Positions 50,632-59,335 of a DNA stretch of 64,000 bases are shown piece by piece. The position numbers and the translations under genes are program-made. The stretch is from Bacillus sp. X1(2014) (GTDB taxonomy: Bacteria; Bacillota; Bacilli; Bacillales_B; DSM-18226). The notes under the pieces are model-generated. The model was given only the letters and a program-made list of their open reading frames with translations. It was not told the DNA's origin and ran no database searches. Positions within the stretch are counted from its first letter, which is position 1. Each line of letters begins with the position of its first letter. The DNA lies in NCBI RefSeq assembly GCF_007678255.1, contig NZ_VEED01000004.1:298769-362768 (forward strand), written 5' to 3'.

Positions 50632-51579
50632 TTAATTTCCACCCCTGCCTCCAAAGTTACGGTTCATTCCTCCCGGGTTGCTTAAACCGCCAAAAACACT
50701 ACCTTGAGTATTTGTAGTTGGAGTTTTAGTCGAGCTAGCTTTTGCTAATTGAGGTAACTTAATCGTTTCACCTTCTGACAAACCTTTTGTTATTTCCACA
50801 TAATCTTCATTTGCTATGCCGGTTTGAATGGATTTTTTCTTAGTTTCAGAGATGTTACTTTCTGAGCTCTTTGAATTGATAATGACATATTTCTCCTTGT
50901 TTGAGGTATATACAGCATCAAGCGGAACATAAAGAGCATCTTCCTTACTTACCGTTAAAATCCGTGCTTCCGCACTCATCCCGACTTTAAGTTGATCTGG
51001 TTTGTCAATATGAATGGTAACAGCGAAAGTTGAAACTCCGCTTGAGGATGTTCCTTCTTCAGAAATAGCTGAAACTTTGCCAGTAAATGTTTGATCAGGA
51101 AACGCATTAATTGTTAAGTTAACGGACTGTTTCTTTTTTATTTTGGAAATATCAAGCTCATCAATTTGGACCACGGTTTGTAATTCGTTATAATTGGTTA
51201 CATGCGCAACAACTTGTCCATTCGTAACACGCTCCCCTGCTGAAACTGCAAGGCTCGTAATAACTCCTGTAGCTGATGCTGTTACAGGGTCACTTCCATC
51301 CGAAAAGGTAATTAATTCATCACCTTTCTTTACTTTATCGCCAACCTCTACTAACACCTCGTCTATTTCACTATTATCAAACTTTGATTTAATATCTTCG
51401 CTGGTTACCGCCTGTACAGTTCCCGAACCACTTATGTTGACGTTTAACGTCCCTTTTTGAACCACTGCCGTTCTAACTTGCGCGGACACGGTTTTTGGAC
51501 TTAGCGATAATGGTTTCCATTGATATCCGACAAAACCAATAACTAGGACGCTACCTGCAATTACTATCCATTTTTTCAT
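50632..51579 (-). CDS. HlyD/MacA-like efflux adaptor, orphan of its pump
   Basis: A 315-residue adaptor protein. N-terminal signal/anchor (WIVIAGSVLVIGFVGYQ), barrel-sandwich hybrid halves VNISGSGTVQAVTSEDIKSK and TASATGVITSLAVSAGERVT, a short hairpin only, then the beta-barrel (SVNLTINAFPDQTFTGKVSA) and a membrane-proximal part. The tail is Gly/Asn-rich (GGLSNPGGMNRNFGGRGGN). Such adaptors normally precede MacB-type ATPase and permease genes, but here a two-component system follows. The ATG follows AAGGAG. It is probably controlled by TTAAG repeats upstream. Confidence 0.9.
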   Translation of the reverse strand: MKKWIVIAGSVLVIGFVGYQWKPLSLSPKTVSAQVRTAVVQKGTLNVNISGSGTVQAVTSEDIKSKFDNSEIDEVLVEVGDKVKKGDELITFSDGSDPVTASATGVITSLAVSAGERVTNGQVVAHVTNYNELQTVVQIDELDISKIKKKQSVNLTINAFPDQTFTGKVSAISEEGTSSSGVSTFAVTIHIDKPDQLKVGMSAEARILTVSKEDALYVPLDAVYTSNKEKYVIINSKSSESNISETKKKSIQTGIANEDYVEITKGLSEGETIKLPQLAKASSTKTPTTNTQGSVFGGLSNPGGMNRNFGGRGGN

Positions 51580-51657
51580 TTTTACTAACTCCTTTTTGCG
51601 TTCCTGAATTCGCCCAGGATGCCAAAATTTCTACTTACACCCAGTATTATGTTTAAT

Positions 51658-51685
51658 CCTTAACTTTTCCTTAAAAGTTCTTAAG
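51658..51685 (-). promoter_or_regulatory. TTAAG direct-repeat operator before the adaptor gene
   Basis: Minus strand: three TTAAG boxes in CTTAAGAACTTTTAAGG and GTTAAGG, spaced 10 and 11 bp, followed by ATTAAACATAAT with CATAAT as a likely -10. The boxes cover the -35 region, the usual OmpR-type activator position. Confidence 0.65.
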
Positions 51686-51726
51686 ATTTGCGAAGAATCA
51701 CAGATTTGAACAAAGTTTATTTTCGA

Positions 51727-51789
51727 TTGACAGAAATTAGTTGGTTATTATATAGTTTAACAAGTGAATAGTTAAACAATTGAACTATT
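51727..51789 (+). promoter_or_regulatory. marR-MMPL promoter and MarR-type operator
   Basis: TTGACA (51727) and TATATA (51749) lie 16 nt apart. Just downstream AATAGTT (51767) and AACTATT (51783) form a perfect inverted repeat around nine bases, a likely site of autorepression by the MarR protein. A dyad element then separates this promoter from the gene. Confidence 0.65.
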
Positions 51790-51794
51790 TTAAT

Positions 51795-51965
51795 AAATGG
51801 CTATGTTAAACTTGTCTGTTGATTTCCGTTCCAGGTGCGAGCGGTTCGCAGGCGTTGCGGGGAGCCTCCTCGGTGCTTTTAGCGCCTGCGGGGTCTCCGC
51901 TGCCCCGTACTCCCGCAGGAGTCTTCGCACCTTCCACTCCAATCAACAGAGTGCCAAAATCAACA
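51795..51965. repeat. GC-rich dyad element, copy 2, in the marR leader
   Basis: About 165 bp starting near TGTTAAACTTGTCTGTTGAT and ending AATCAACAGAGTGCCAAAAT, nearly identical to copy 1 at the ends. TCTGTTGATT/AATCAACAGA is a perfect 10-bp inverted repeat, and inner arms GGTGCGA/TCGCACC extend it. The GC-rich core is GGGGAGCCTCCTCGG and GCGGGGTCTCCGCTGCCCCG. Confidence 0.92.
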
Positions 51966-52008
51966 TTAACCTTATCACAGCCTTATAAATAAAGAGGTGA
52001 AAATATTC

Positions 52009-52470
52009 ATGGATAAAAATGTCATTCAAGAGTTAATCGACCGGTATGTGTCCGTATCCTTTCAAGTCCACAAAAAAGCGGAATATTTAATCAAGGGGCA
52101 AATTGGCGACGAACTTACAAACGATCAGCATTACATATTAAGATATATCCATCAAGCAAAGGAATGCACTTCTACGGAACTAGCCGATGCTTTCGAAGTC
52201 AATAAAAGCGCTATCACCGCCATCATTAATCGGATGGTAGATCGAGGACTGATACAAAGAACTCGTGATGAAAACGACCGGAGAGTGGTTTACTTAACCC
52301 TAACAACGGAAGGTTACACCCTTTACGAGGATTGCCAAGAAAAAGTTCAACAGCTTGTGGAATCCATCATTACCCAATTTGAAGAATCGGAAATTACTAC
52401 TTTTATAAATACGTATGAAAAATTGGCACAAATTTTATTCAACAAGAAAATGGAAGAACTGGGGGAATAA
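52009..52470 (+). CDS. MarR family transcriptional regulator (YdgG-like)
   Basis: A 153-residue winged-helix repressor. The helix-turn-helix region is KECTSTELADAFEVNKSAIT AIINRMVDRGLI and the wing TRDENDRRVVYLTLTTEGY, flanked by dimerisation helices. The ATG at 52009 follows GAGGTG. The gene is followed 3 nt later by an MMPL exporter; the pair matches Bacillus YdgG-YdgH in order. It likely represses the exporter through the inverted repeat at 51767, with a small-molecule inducer unknown. Confidence 0.93.
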   Translation: MDKNVIQELIDRYVSVSFQVHKKAEYLIKGQIGDELTNDQHYILRYIHQAKECTSTELADAFEVNKSAITAIINRMVDRGLIQRTRDENDRRVVYLTLTTEGYTLYEDCQEKVQQLVESIITQFEESEITTFINTYEKLAQILFNKKMEELGE

Positions 52471-52473
52471 ACA

Positions 52474-55400
52474 GTGAGAGCGATCATAAAAGGAAAATGG
52501 TTTATATTACTAGCGTGGATCCTCGTTATCACCGCCCTATTTATGGTGGCACCAAATATGGAGGCGCTGGTTCGGGAAAAAGGGCAAATTACTGTACCGG
52601 AAGGATACTCCTCAACTGTCGCCGAAAAAATCCTCAAAGATGTTCAATCTAGTGAAAACAGTGGCAGTAATCTACAAACCGCGTTGGTTTTTCATAGTGA
52701 TAAAAAGTTAACCAAAGCCGATTTTGAAAGTGCGGAAAAAGCCGTAAATCAGCTTGAGATAAACAAGAAAAAGCTGGGGATTTCCGAAATTTTAACCCAC
52801 TTTAAACAAGCCGAACTAAAAGACCAGCTGGTATCTGAGGATGGAAAAACCATTCTTGTTTCGGTAAAGGTGGATGTAGATGGCCGTGAAGCCAAAGAAA
52901 TAGCTGATGAATTATATCAAGAAATTGATGATGTAAAACTGGATCATTACTATACAGGTAACTGGGTAATCAGCGATGACCTTGTCACCAACTCGCAAGA
53001 AGGATTGAAAAAAACAGAAGGAATTACTGTAGGATTTATTCTGATCGTGCTTTTACTCGTGTTCCGATCGGCAATAGCACCGATTATTCCATTGGTTACG
53101 GTAGGGTTCAGTTATCTTACGGCTCAATCGATTGTTTCCTTATTAGTGGATAAAGTTAACTTTCCACTTTCAACTTTTACACAGATTTTCTTAGTTGCGG
53201 TTCTTTTTGGTATTGGAACAGACTATTGTATTCTACTGCTTAGCCGCTTTAAAGAAGAAATGGCAAAGAATGATAGTGTAACAGAATCGATTGTGGAAAC
53301 CTACCGTACCGCTGGAAAGACTGTTTTCTTTAGCGGGGTTGCCGTTATGATAGGGTTTGCTTCGATTGGCTTTTCGACCTTTAAGCTCTATCAATCAGCA
53401 GCGGCGGTTGCCGTAGGTGTCGCCATCCTATTAATCGCACTTTTCACAATTGTCCCCTTCTTCATGGCTGTGCTTGGCAAAAAATTATTTTGGCCATCCA
53501 AAGGCAAACTCGAACACAGTGAAAGTAAATTTTGGGGATTTGCCGGCAGGTTTGCACTCGCACGTCCATTGATTGCATTTATTATTGTCGGGGTCATCTC
53601 TATCCCATTCTTATTAACCTATAAAGATCAATTATCGTTTAATTCACTTGAAGAAATCAGTGATGATTTTCCATCGATAAAAGGTTTTAATATTATTTCT
53701 GATTCATTTGGACCAGGCGAGTCTATGCCAACACAAATTGTCATTAAAAACGATGATCAAATGAATACTTCCGAATATATGGCTATAACTGAAAAAATAA
53801 GTCAAGAGCTCGCACGTATCAATGATGTGAATTCGGTACGGTCTGTGACCCGTCCAACCGGGGAAACAATTGATGATTTATATTTATCCAAACAAGTAGC
53901 AAGTCTCGGGAAAGGCCTCGGTCAAGGCAATGATGGAATTAAAAAAATCAGCGATGGCCTTGAGCAAGCAGGCAGCCAGATGGCAGCTAATCAGCCGAAA
54001 ATGAAGGAAGCCACTGACGGAATTAGCGAGTTAATAAATGGAACCAATAAACTAAAAACAGGGATGGGAGACATCCAAGGCGGGCTGACAGAAATTGAGA
54101 ATGGACTTAGATCTGGTTCTGCGGGCTCTGCTCAGATTAAAGATGGTTTAACCCAGGTTAAGGAAAAATCCGAAGAGGTTTTAGCCGGAAGCAAACAATT
54201 GCTCACAGGCTACAAAAAGGCAAGTACAGGATTAACTACTCTCCATGGGCAATATGAAAAAGTAGCAACAGGATTAGGCTCCTTGAACAAAACTCTAACC
54301 GCTACAAATCAATATTTTCCTAATCTAGAACAACAATACAGTGATATCGGTCAAAATCAAAACTATCAAGCTATTAAAATGACTGTTCAGGGCTCGCAAA
54401 CCGCAACAAAAGAATTAGCTGGCGGGTTACAAAAATTAAATGCTGGACTTAAAGGTGCACAAGAAGGTATAGAGTTTGCGAACAGTAAATTCACTGAAAT
54501 TACAGCTGGACAGAAAGCCCTGATTACCGGAATGGAAGGCCTGTTAAAAGGAATTTCCGATCTTGAAACTGGACTAGACAAAATGGCTGCAGGACAAGGG
54601 AAAGTCATTGCAGGACTTCCCCAATTTACCGGTGGACTCTCCGGAATCAATGAAGGGCAAAAACAGCTCCTAACAGGATTCCAAGATATGGGCACTCAGA
54701 TCACACAGCTTTCAAATGGCTTAACCCAAAGTGCGGATGGTTTAAATAAAGTGTCAGACGGACTGAATTCTGCCCAAGATTACTTAACGGAAGTATCCAA
54801 TCAGAAACAAAATGGATTTTATATTCCTCAGGACGTGCTAGACAGTAAAGACTTTGAGCAAGCACTCGACGCTTACTTGTCAAAAGATCGAAAAGTAATG
54901 ACGATTGATGTGATCTTCAGTAAAAATCCATATTCTAATGATGCGATTGACCGGGTACCAGAAATAAAGCAAGCAGTCAAACGCGTGATTAAGGACACCA
55001 AACTCGAAAATGCTAAAGTGGCAGTCGGCGGAGTATCAAGTATGCATAACGACCTTGATTCTATTTCAAAAGCGGATTATTCAAGAACCGTTGTGCTAAT
55101 GCTTGTTGGGATTAGTATTATCTTAGTGATTCTGCTCCGTTCCCTCATTATGCCACTCTATCTGATTGGCTCACTCGTATTAACCTACTATACTTCGATG
55201 GCCATTTCAGAAAAAATCTTTGTTAATTTATTAGGTTACTCTGGAATCAGTTGGGCAGTGCCATTCTTTGCCTTTGTTATATTAGTAGCCTTAGGAATCG
55301 ATTACAGTATTTTCTTAATGGATCGCTTCAACGAATATCGAAACATGCCAGTTGAAAAAGCCATTCTACTGTCTATGAAAAAGATGGGGACAGTTATTAT

Positions 55401-55614
55401 TTCAGCAGCGATTATCTTAGGAGGTACTTTTGCCGCTATGATGCCATCAGGAGTTCTTTCCTTGCTTGAAATTGCTACGATTCTATTAATCGGATTGGCC
55501 TTGTACTCCCTTGTCGTACTTCCATTGTTTGTCCCTGTAATGGTGAAAACATTTGGAGAAGCCAACTGGTGGCCCTTTATAAAAAATAAAAATGATTCCA
55601 AATTTATCGACTAA
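52474..55614 (+). CDS. MMPL family RND-type transporter (YdgH-like)
   Basis: A 1046-residue membrane transporter with the MMPL two-half plan: one helix, an outside domain, five to six helices (TVGFILIVLLLVFRSAIAPI and GIGTDYCILLLSRFKEEM), then a second half with VALGIDYSIFLMDRFNEY near the end. Between them is an unusually long outside region (about residues 470-770) of G-x-x-x-L-repeat helices. The GTG start follows TGGGGGAA. It probably exports lipids, peptides or drugs by proton motive force. A terminator follows. Confidence 0.93.
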   Translation: MRAIIKGKWFILLAWILVITALFMVAPNMEALVREKGQITVPEGYSSTVAEKILKDVQSSENSGSNLQTALVFHSDKKLTKADFESAEKAVNQLEINKKKLGISEILTHFKQAELKDQLVSEDGKTILVSVKVDVDGREAKEIADELYQEIDDVKLDHYYTGNWVISDDLVTNSQEGLKKTEGITVGFILIVLLLVFRSAIAPIIPLVTVGFSYLTAQSIVSLLVDKVNFPLSTFTQIFLVAVLFGIGTDYCILLLSRFKEEMAKNDSVTESIVETYRTAGKTVFFSGVAVMIGFASIGFSTFKLYQSAAAVAVGVAILLIALFTIVPFFMAVLGKKLFWPSKGKLEHSESKFWGFAGRFALARPLIAFIIVGVISIPFLLTYKDQLSFNSLEEISDDFPSIKGFNIISDSFGPGESMPTQIVIKNDDQMNTSEYMAITEKISQELARINDVNSVRSVTRPTGETIDDLYLSKQVASLGKGLGQGNDGIKKISDGLEQAGSQMAANQPKMKEATDGISELINGTNKLKTGMGDIQGGLTEIENGLRSGSAGSAQIKDGLTQVKEKSEEVLAGSKQLLTGYKKASTGLTTLHGQYEKVATGLGSLNKTLTATNQYFPNLEQQYSDIGQNQNYQAIKMTVQGSQTATKELAGGLQKLNAGLKGAQEGIEFANSKFTEITAGQKALITGMEGLLKGISDLETGLDKMAAGQGKVIAGLPQFTGGLSGINEGQKQLLTGFQDMGTQITQLSNGLTQSADGLNKVSDGLNSAQDYLTEVSNQKQNGFYIPQDVLDSKDFEQALDAYLSKDRKVMTIDVIFSKNPYSNDAIDRVPEIKQAVKRVIKDTKLENAKVAVGGVSSMHNDLDSISKADYSRTVVLMLVGISIILVILLRSLIMPLYLIGSLVLTYYTSMAISEKIFVNLLGYSGISWAVPFFAFVILVALGIDYSIFLMDRFNEYRNMPVEKAILLSMKKMGTVIISAAIILGGTFAAMMPSGVLSLLEIATILLIGLALYSLVVLPLFVPVMVKTFGEANWWPFIKNKNDSKFID

Positions 55615-55619
55615 TTCAA

Positions 55620-55652
55620 CTACGCTGGTCCTATGGATCAGCGTTCTTTTTT
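55620..55652 (+). terminator. Terminator of the marR-MMPL operon
   Basis: ACGCTGGTCC and GGATCAGCGT form the stem around TAT, followed by TCTTTTTT. Confidence 0.83.
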
Positions 55653-55817
55653 AAAGAAAACGGGCAAATTAGTTTCTTTCATTTTATTTTGAAACTTTTT
55701 AATCATTATTTCGTACATATAACTAGTATAGGAACCTGGAACATCTAGTAATTTTTCCCTTTTTTAAAAATACATTATAATGTACATAGGAACATAATCG
55801 TTAAGGAGTGAAATAAA

Positions 55818-57257
55818 GTGGGTGTTACACTTAGCAAGGGACAAAAAGTAGATTTAACCAAATCTCACCCTGGCCTGCAAAATGTCGTGGTCGGGTTAGG
55901 ATGGAATATTAATCAGCAGGGTTCAAACTTTGATTTAGATGCATCTGCCTTTTTATTAGGTGAATCTGGAAAAGTGAACAGTGATCAGGATTTTGTGTTT
56001 TATAATAATCCAAATGGCGCAAACGGATCAATCATCTACAGTGGTGACAATCGTACCGGTGCAGGAGCACAAGATGATGAGCAAATCAGGATTGATTTAG
56101 CAAGGGTACCTTCCCACATTCACCGGGTTGCCTTCACCATTACCATCCATGATGCTCAAATGAAAGGGCAAAATTTTGGACAAATATCAGACTCTTATGT
56201 GCGTATTTTTAATGAGCAAACGCATGAGGAATTATTAAGATTTAACTTAGGTAGAGACTTTACGGTAGAAACAGCGATTGTCGCCGCTGAATTGTACCGG
56301 CACAATGGCGAATGGAAGTTTAATGCGATAGCCAGCGGTTTTCAAGGAGGCCTTGCAGCACTTTGCCGGAACTTTGGGATTGCCGTTGATGACCCACCTT
56401 CGAGTGTGCCAACACCGCCAAGCTACCAACAAAGTCCCAATTCATACCAGCAAAGCCAATCAAGCCCTAATCCGTACCAGCAGAGTAATTCATACCAACA
56501 AAATTATTCAAATCCTAATCAGCAGCGTACACATCTTCAGCCTGAATCATCCTATCAACAGCCTGCCTACGGATTTCCGACTCAGTCGTATCCTGCGACG
56601 GTCAATTCACACCAGACATATGGTGGAGATGAAATCATTTGTCCGCGTTGCCACTCGTCAAATGTGAGGACTGGAAAGAAAGGATTCGGTCTGGGTAAAG
56701 CAGCCATTGGCGGACTCATACTTGGTCCTGTCGGCCTGCTCGGCGGATTCATCGGGAAAAACCAATTGAAATTTTCATGTAATAGCTGCGGCAATTCCTG
56801 GTCCCCTTCGCAAACCGATTACGCTGAATGGGCAAACAATTCAAAGAGAAAAGCACAGGAACTCTTTAATCGCTACAAAAGTCAGGATGTCCTTGAGGCA
56901 GTGGTTGCTGCCTGTGCTTTGGTGGCCATGGCAGATGGGTACTTGGATGCTTCTGAACGCCAGAAAATGATTGAGTTCGTCCATCAAAGTGAAGAATTAC
57001 GAGTTTTTGATACAACGAAGGTTATTCAAAAATTCAACATGTTTGTTTCTAGAATAGAAAATGACCGGATGATGGGTCGCGCGGAGGCCTTCCGTGCTCT
57101 TGGAAAAATAAGAACCAAGCCTGAAATTGCTCGTCTTGTCGCCCGGTATTGCATCGCCATTGGCTATGCTGATGGAAATTTTGACAACAATGAAAAGCAA
57201 ATGGTTAGCGATATCTGCCGTGAGCTTGGTCTTAACCCAGCAGAGTTTTTATCATAA
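55818..57257 (+). CDS. TerD-zinc ribbon-TerB fusion protein
   Basis: A 479-residue three-part protein. Residues 1-190 are TerD: MGVTLSKGQKVDLTK, GLGWNINQQGSNFDLDASAF and the calcium-type acidic sites. Residues 195-270 form a Q/S/Y/P-rich linker. Residues 272-330 hold a zinc ribbon (ICPRCHS and CNSCGNSW) split by a glycine-rich hydrophobic segment (GLGKAAIGGLILGPVGLLGG). Residues 340-479 are TerB-like, with MADGYLDASERQKMIEFV and AIGYADGNFDNNEKQMVSDI. Both Ter halves bind metals and are tied to stress and phage/tellurite responses. AGGAGTG precedes the GTG start. Confidence 0.9.
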   Translation: MGVTLSKGQKVDLTKSHPGLQNVVVGLGWNINQQGSNFDLDASAFLLGESGKVNSDQDFVFYNNPNGANGSIIYSGDNRTGAGAQDDEQIRIDLARVPSHIHRVAFTITIHDAQMKGQNFGQISDSYVRIFNEQTHEELLRFNLGRDFTVETAIVAAELYRHNGEWKFNAIASGFQGGLAALCRNFGIAVDDPPSSVPTPPSYQQSPNSYQQSQSSPNPYQQSNSYQQNYSNPNQQRTHLQPESSYQQPAYGFPTQSYPATVNSHQTYGGDEIICPRCHSSNVRTGKKGFGLGKAAIGGLILGPVGLLGGFIGKNQLKFSCNSCGNSWSPSQTDYAEWANNSKRKAQELFNRYKSQDVLEAVVAACALVAMADGYLDASERQKMIEFVHQSEELRVFDTTKVIQKFNMFVSRIENDRMMGRAEAFRALGKIRTKPEIARLVARYCIAIGYADGNFDNNEKQMVSDICRELGLNPAEFLS

Positions 57258-57265
57258 TGACGAAA

Positions 57266-57293
57266 AGCCTCCATTCCATTTCGGAATGGGGCT
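57266..57293. terminator. Bidirectional terminator between TerD-TerB and selB
   Basis: AGCCTCCATTCC and GGAATGGGGCT form the stem between convergent genes. Confidence 0.78.
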
Positions 57294-57299
57294 ATTTTG

Positions 57300-59183
57300 T
57301 TACTTTTTCCAAATTCTCTTGTTTTCCACACGTTGGGTCAGACCCATTGAATCTAATTTTTCTAAAAATGGGATCATATATTTCCGTGAAAGTTCAAGAA
57401 CATCTTTCGCCGCTCCGACATCAAATTCTGCAACTGTTTGACTGCGCAATTTAGCCACTGCTTGTTGAAACACATCTCCATGATATGCAAACTGGGCATC
57501 CAGCTGGACAAGTAATCCTTCCTCTTCTAAAAAGCGTCTTAAATCTGCCTCCAGGGTGGCAGGTATTCCGGCATCAGCAAAATACTCTTTTAAGGAACGA
57601 ACTTTTAATCCATCCTTTTTTAATTCTGCAATCAGATTTTCAGTCCGCTTTGCCCAATTTTTGGGCAAATGTGGGACAAAACTGGCTAATGAAACAAACT
57701 GCCCTCTTCTGTTAAAGATATGATTGGCAATTCCATTCTCCACAACAAAATCCAATAAATGCTTTGGAACTTTTTTTTGAAGGGTTTGTAATAGCTCAGC
57801 TTTGTTGATCCCTATTTTCATCGAATGAAGAAGATGAAAATCCTGTAATCTATCAAAAATATCTTCCTCAATGGAATTGATCAGCAATTGGACCGTATAT
57901 TCTTTCCCGTCAAATAAAACAAATTCTTCTTCAGTTAATTTTTCAGTTATTGTGACTTCGTCTAAAGAAGTGCGTTTGATTAACTCATCCAGCGGCAGGC
58001 ACTTTGCTTCCATTAAAGCAGCAGTGATCCGCTCTTTTGGTGAACCAACCTTTTTCTTTTCCAATTCTTCAATGGTCTGATTGCCAAATCGATATTTGTC
58101 ACCACGTGGATCAATCACCCAGCCCCCGCCAATCGTTTCTTGCGGACTCGGACGACGTAAAATAAAGCGATCCCCGCGTTTTGTCAGAATTTCTTCCTCA
58201 AGCCTGAGTTGACATAGGATTTCGCCATTTTCCTCCTTGATTTCATTGCGGTCAAAAAAGACAATCCGCCCCATTACCTCTGCGGTACCGATATGAAGCT
58301 TAATTGGCATCCTCTGTTTGACCATATGCTCAAGGTCTTTAACCATACGAATCGCTACATCCAATGTCTTCGTGACAAGGAAATGTTCTGAGGATACAAG
58401 TACATCTCCCCTCACAACATCTTCCTTAGAAACACCTGATAGGTTAATTGCCGTTCGTTGTCCTGCGAATGCCCTTTCAGCTGATGAATGGTGGACTTGA
58501 ATCTGCCGTGCTCTGACTTCCAGCCCTTTGGGCATAATTTTTAGGGTTTGTCCCTCTTCTACTGTTCCTTCATATACCGTTCCTCGGACAACAGTACCTT
58601 GGCCCTTTACTGTAAATACCTGGTCAATCGGGAGACGGAATACCCCTTTCGCATCACGCATTTCTTGTTCCTTTAACGTTCTAATGATTAATGCTTTGAT
58701 CTCATCGATTCCTTTTTTAGAAAGACTGTCTACCAATACAAACGGTGCTCCCTTAAAAACAGTTCCTGAAAGCTCCGCTAAAATATCATCCTTTACAAGT
58801 TCGATAAATTCTTCATCCACTCGATCAATTTTTGATATGGCCACCAAACCATTTTTTACCCCTAAGAATTTCAAGATGTCTAGGTGCTCTCTCGTCTGCG
58901 GCATCACACCTTCGTCTGCTGCAACGACGAGTACGACCAAATCAATCCCAGCAACGCCAGCGATCATTTGCCGGATAAACCGTTCGTGTCCTGGCACATC
59001 AATCACTGAAATTTGGATTTCATGATCTTCGTATAATGGTGCAAAGCCGAGCTCAATGGAAATTTGACGTTCCTTTTCTTCTTTTAATCTATCTGTATCT
59101 ACATTGGTTAACGCTTTGGTTAAGGAAGTTTTCCCGTGGTCGATGTGCCCTGCCATACCAATTGTAAAATATCTTTTTTCCAA
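57300..59183 (-). CDS. selB: Selenocysteine-specific translation elongation factor SelB
   Basis: A GTPase that carries selenocysteinyl-tRNA to UGA codons marked by a SECIS element. It has about 627 residues. The G domain has GMAGHIDHGKTSLTKAL, DVPGHERFIRQM and SKID, with EF-Tu-like domains 2-3 and four C-terminal winged helices that bind SECIS RNA. The TTG start at 59183 follows GTAGGTGG; the longer GTG is possible. selA, selD and tRNA-Sec (selC) are not in the window. I saw no obvious UGA-containing selenoprotein gene here. Confidence 0.95.
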   Translation of the reverse strand: MEKRYFTIGMAGHIDHGKTSLTKALTNVDTDRLKEEKERQISIELGFAPLYEDHEIQISVIDVPGHERFIRQMIAGVAGIDLVVLVVAADEGVMPQTREHLDILKFLGVKNGLVAISKIDRVDEEFIELVKDDILAELSGTVFKGAPFVLVDSLSKKGIDEIKALIIRTLKEQEMRDAKGVFRLPIDQVFTVKGQGTVVRGTVYEGTVEEGQTLKIMPKGLEVRARQIQVHHSSAERAFAGQRTAINLSGVSKEDVVRGDVLVSSEHFLVTKTLDVAIRMVKDLEHMVKQRMPIKLHIGTAEVMGRIVFFDRNEIKEENGEILCQLRLEEEILTKRGDRFILRRPSPQETIGGGWVIDPRGDKYRFGNQTIEELEKKKVGSPKERITAALMEAKCLPLDELIKRTSLDEVTITEKLTEEEFVLFDGKEYTVQLLINSIEEDIFDRLQDFHLLHSMKIGINKAELLQTLQKKVPKHLLDFVVENGIANHIFNRRGQFVSLASFVPHLPKNWAKRTENLIAELKKDGLKVRSLKEYFADAGIPATLEADLRRFLEEEGLLVQLDAQFAYHGDVFQQAVAKLRSQTVAEFDVGAAKDVLELSRKYMIPFLEKLDSMGLTQRVENKRIWKK

Positions 59184-59308
59184 GGATGCCACCTACTTTT
59201 TTGTTCTTCCCCTCTAATGTAGCGATTATGGCTGTATTGTTCAAGGGTAGATTTTGCGACAGATAAAGGAATATAAGAGCTTTATTGAGAAAAAATCCTC
59301 TAAACTAA

Positions 59309-59335
59309 CAAAAACCAGAAATCATCTGGTTTTTG
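59309..59335 (-). terminator. Terminator of the small membrane-protein pair
   Basis: CAAAAACCAGA and TCTGGTTTTTG form a perfect 11-bp stem directly after the stop. Confidence 0.8.

Noticed and set aside
59184..59308. tRNA-Sec (selC) near selB
   Set aside because: I looked for a long tRNA-like cloverleaf in the flanks of selB and saw none.
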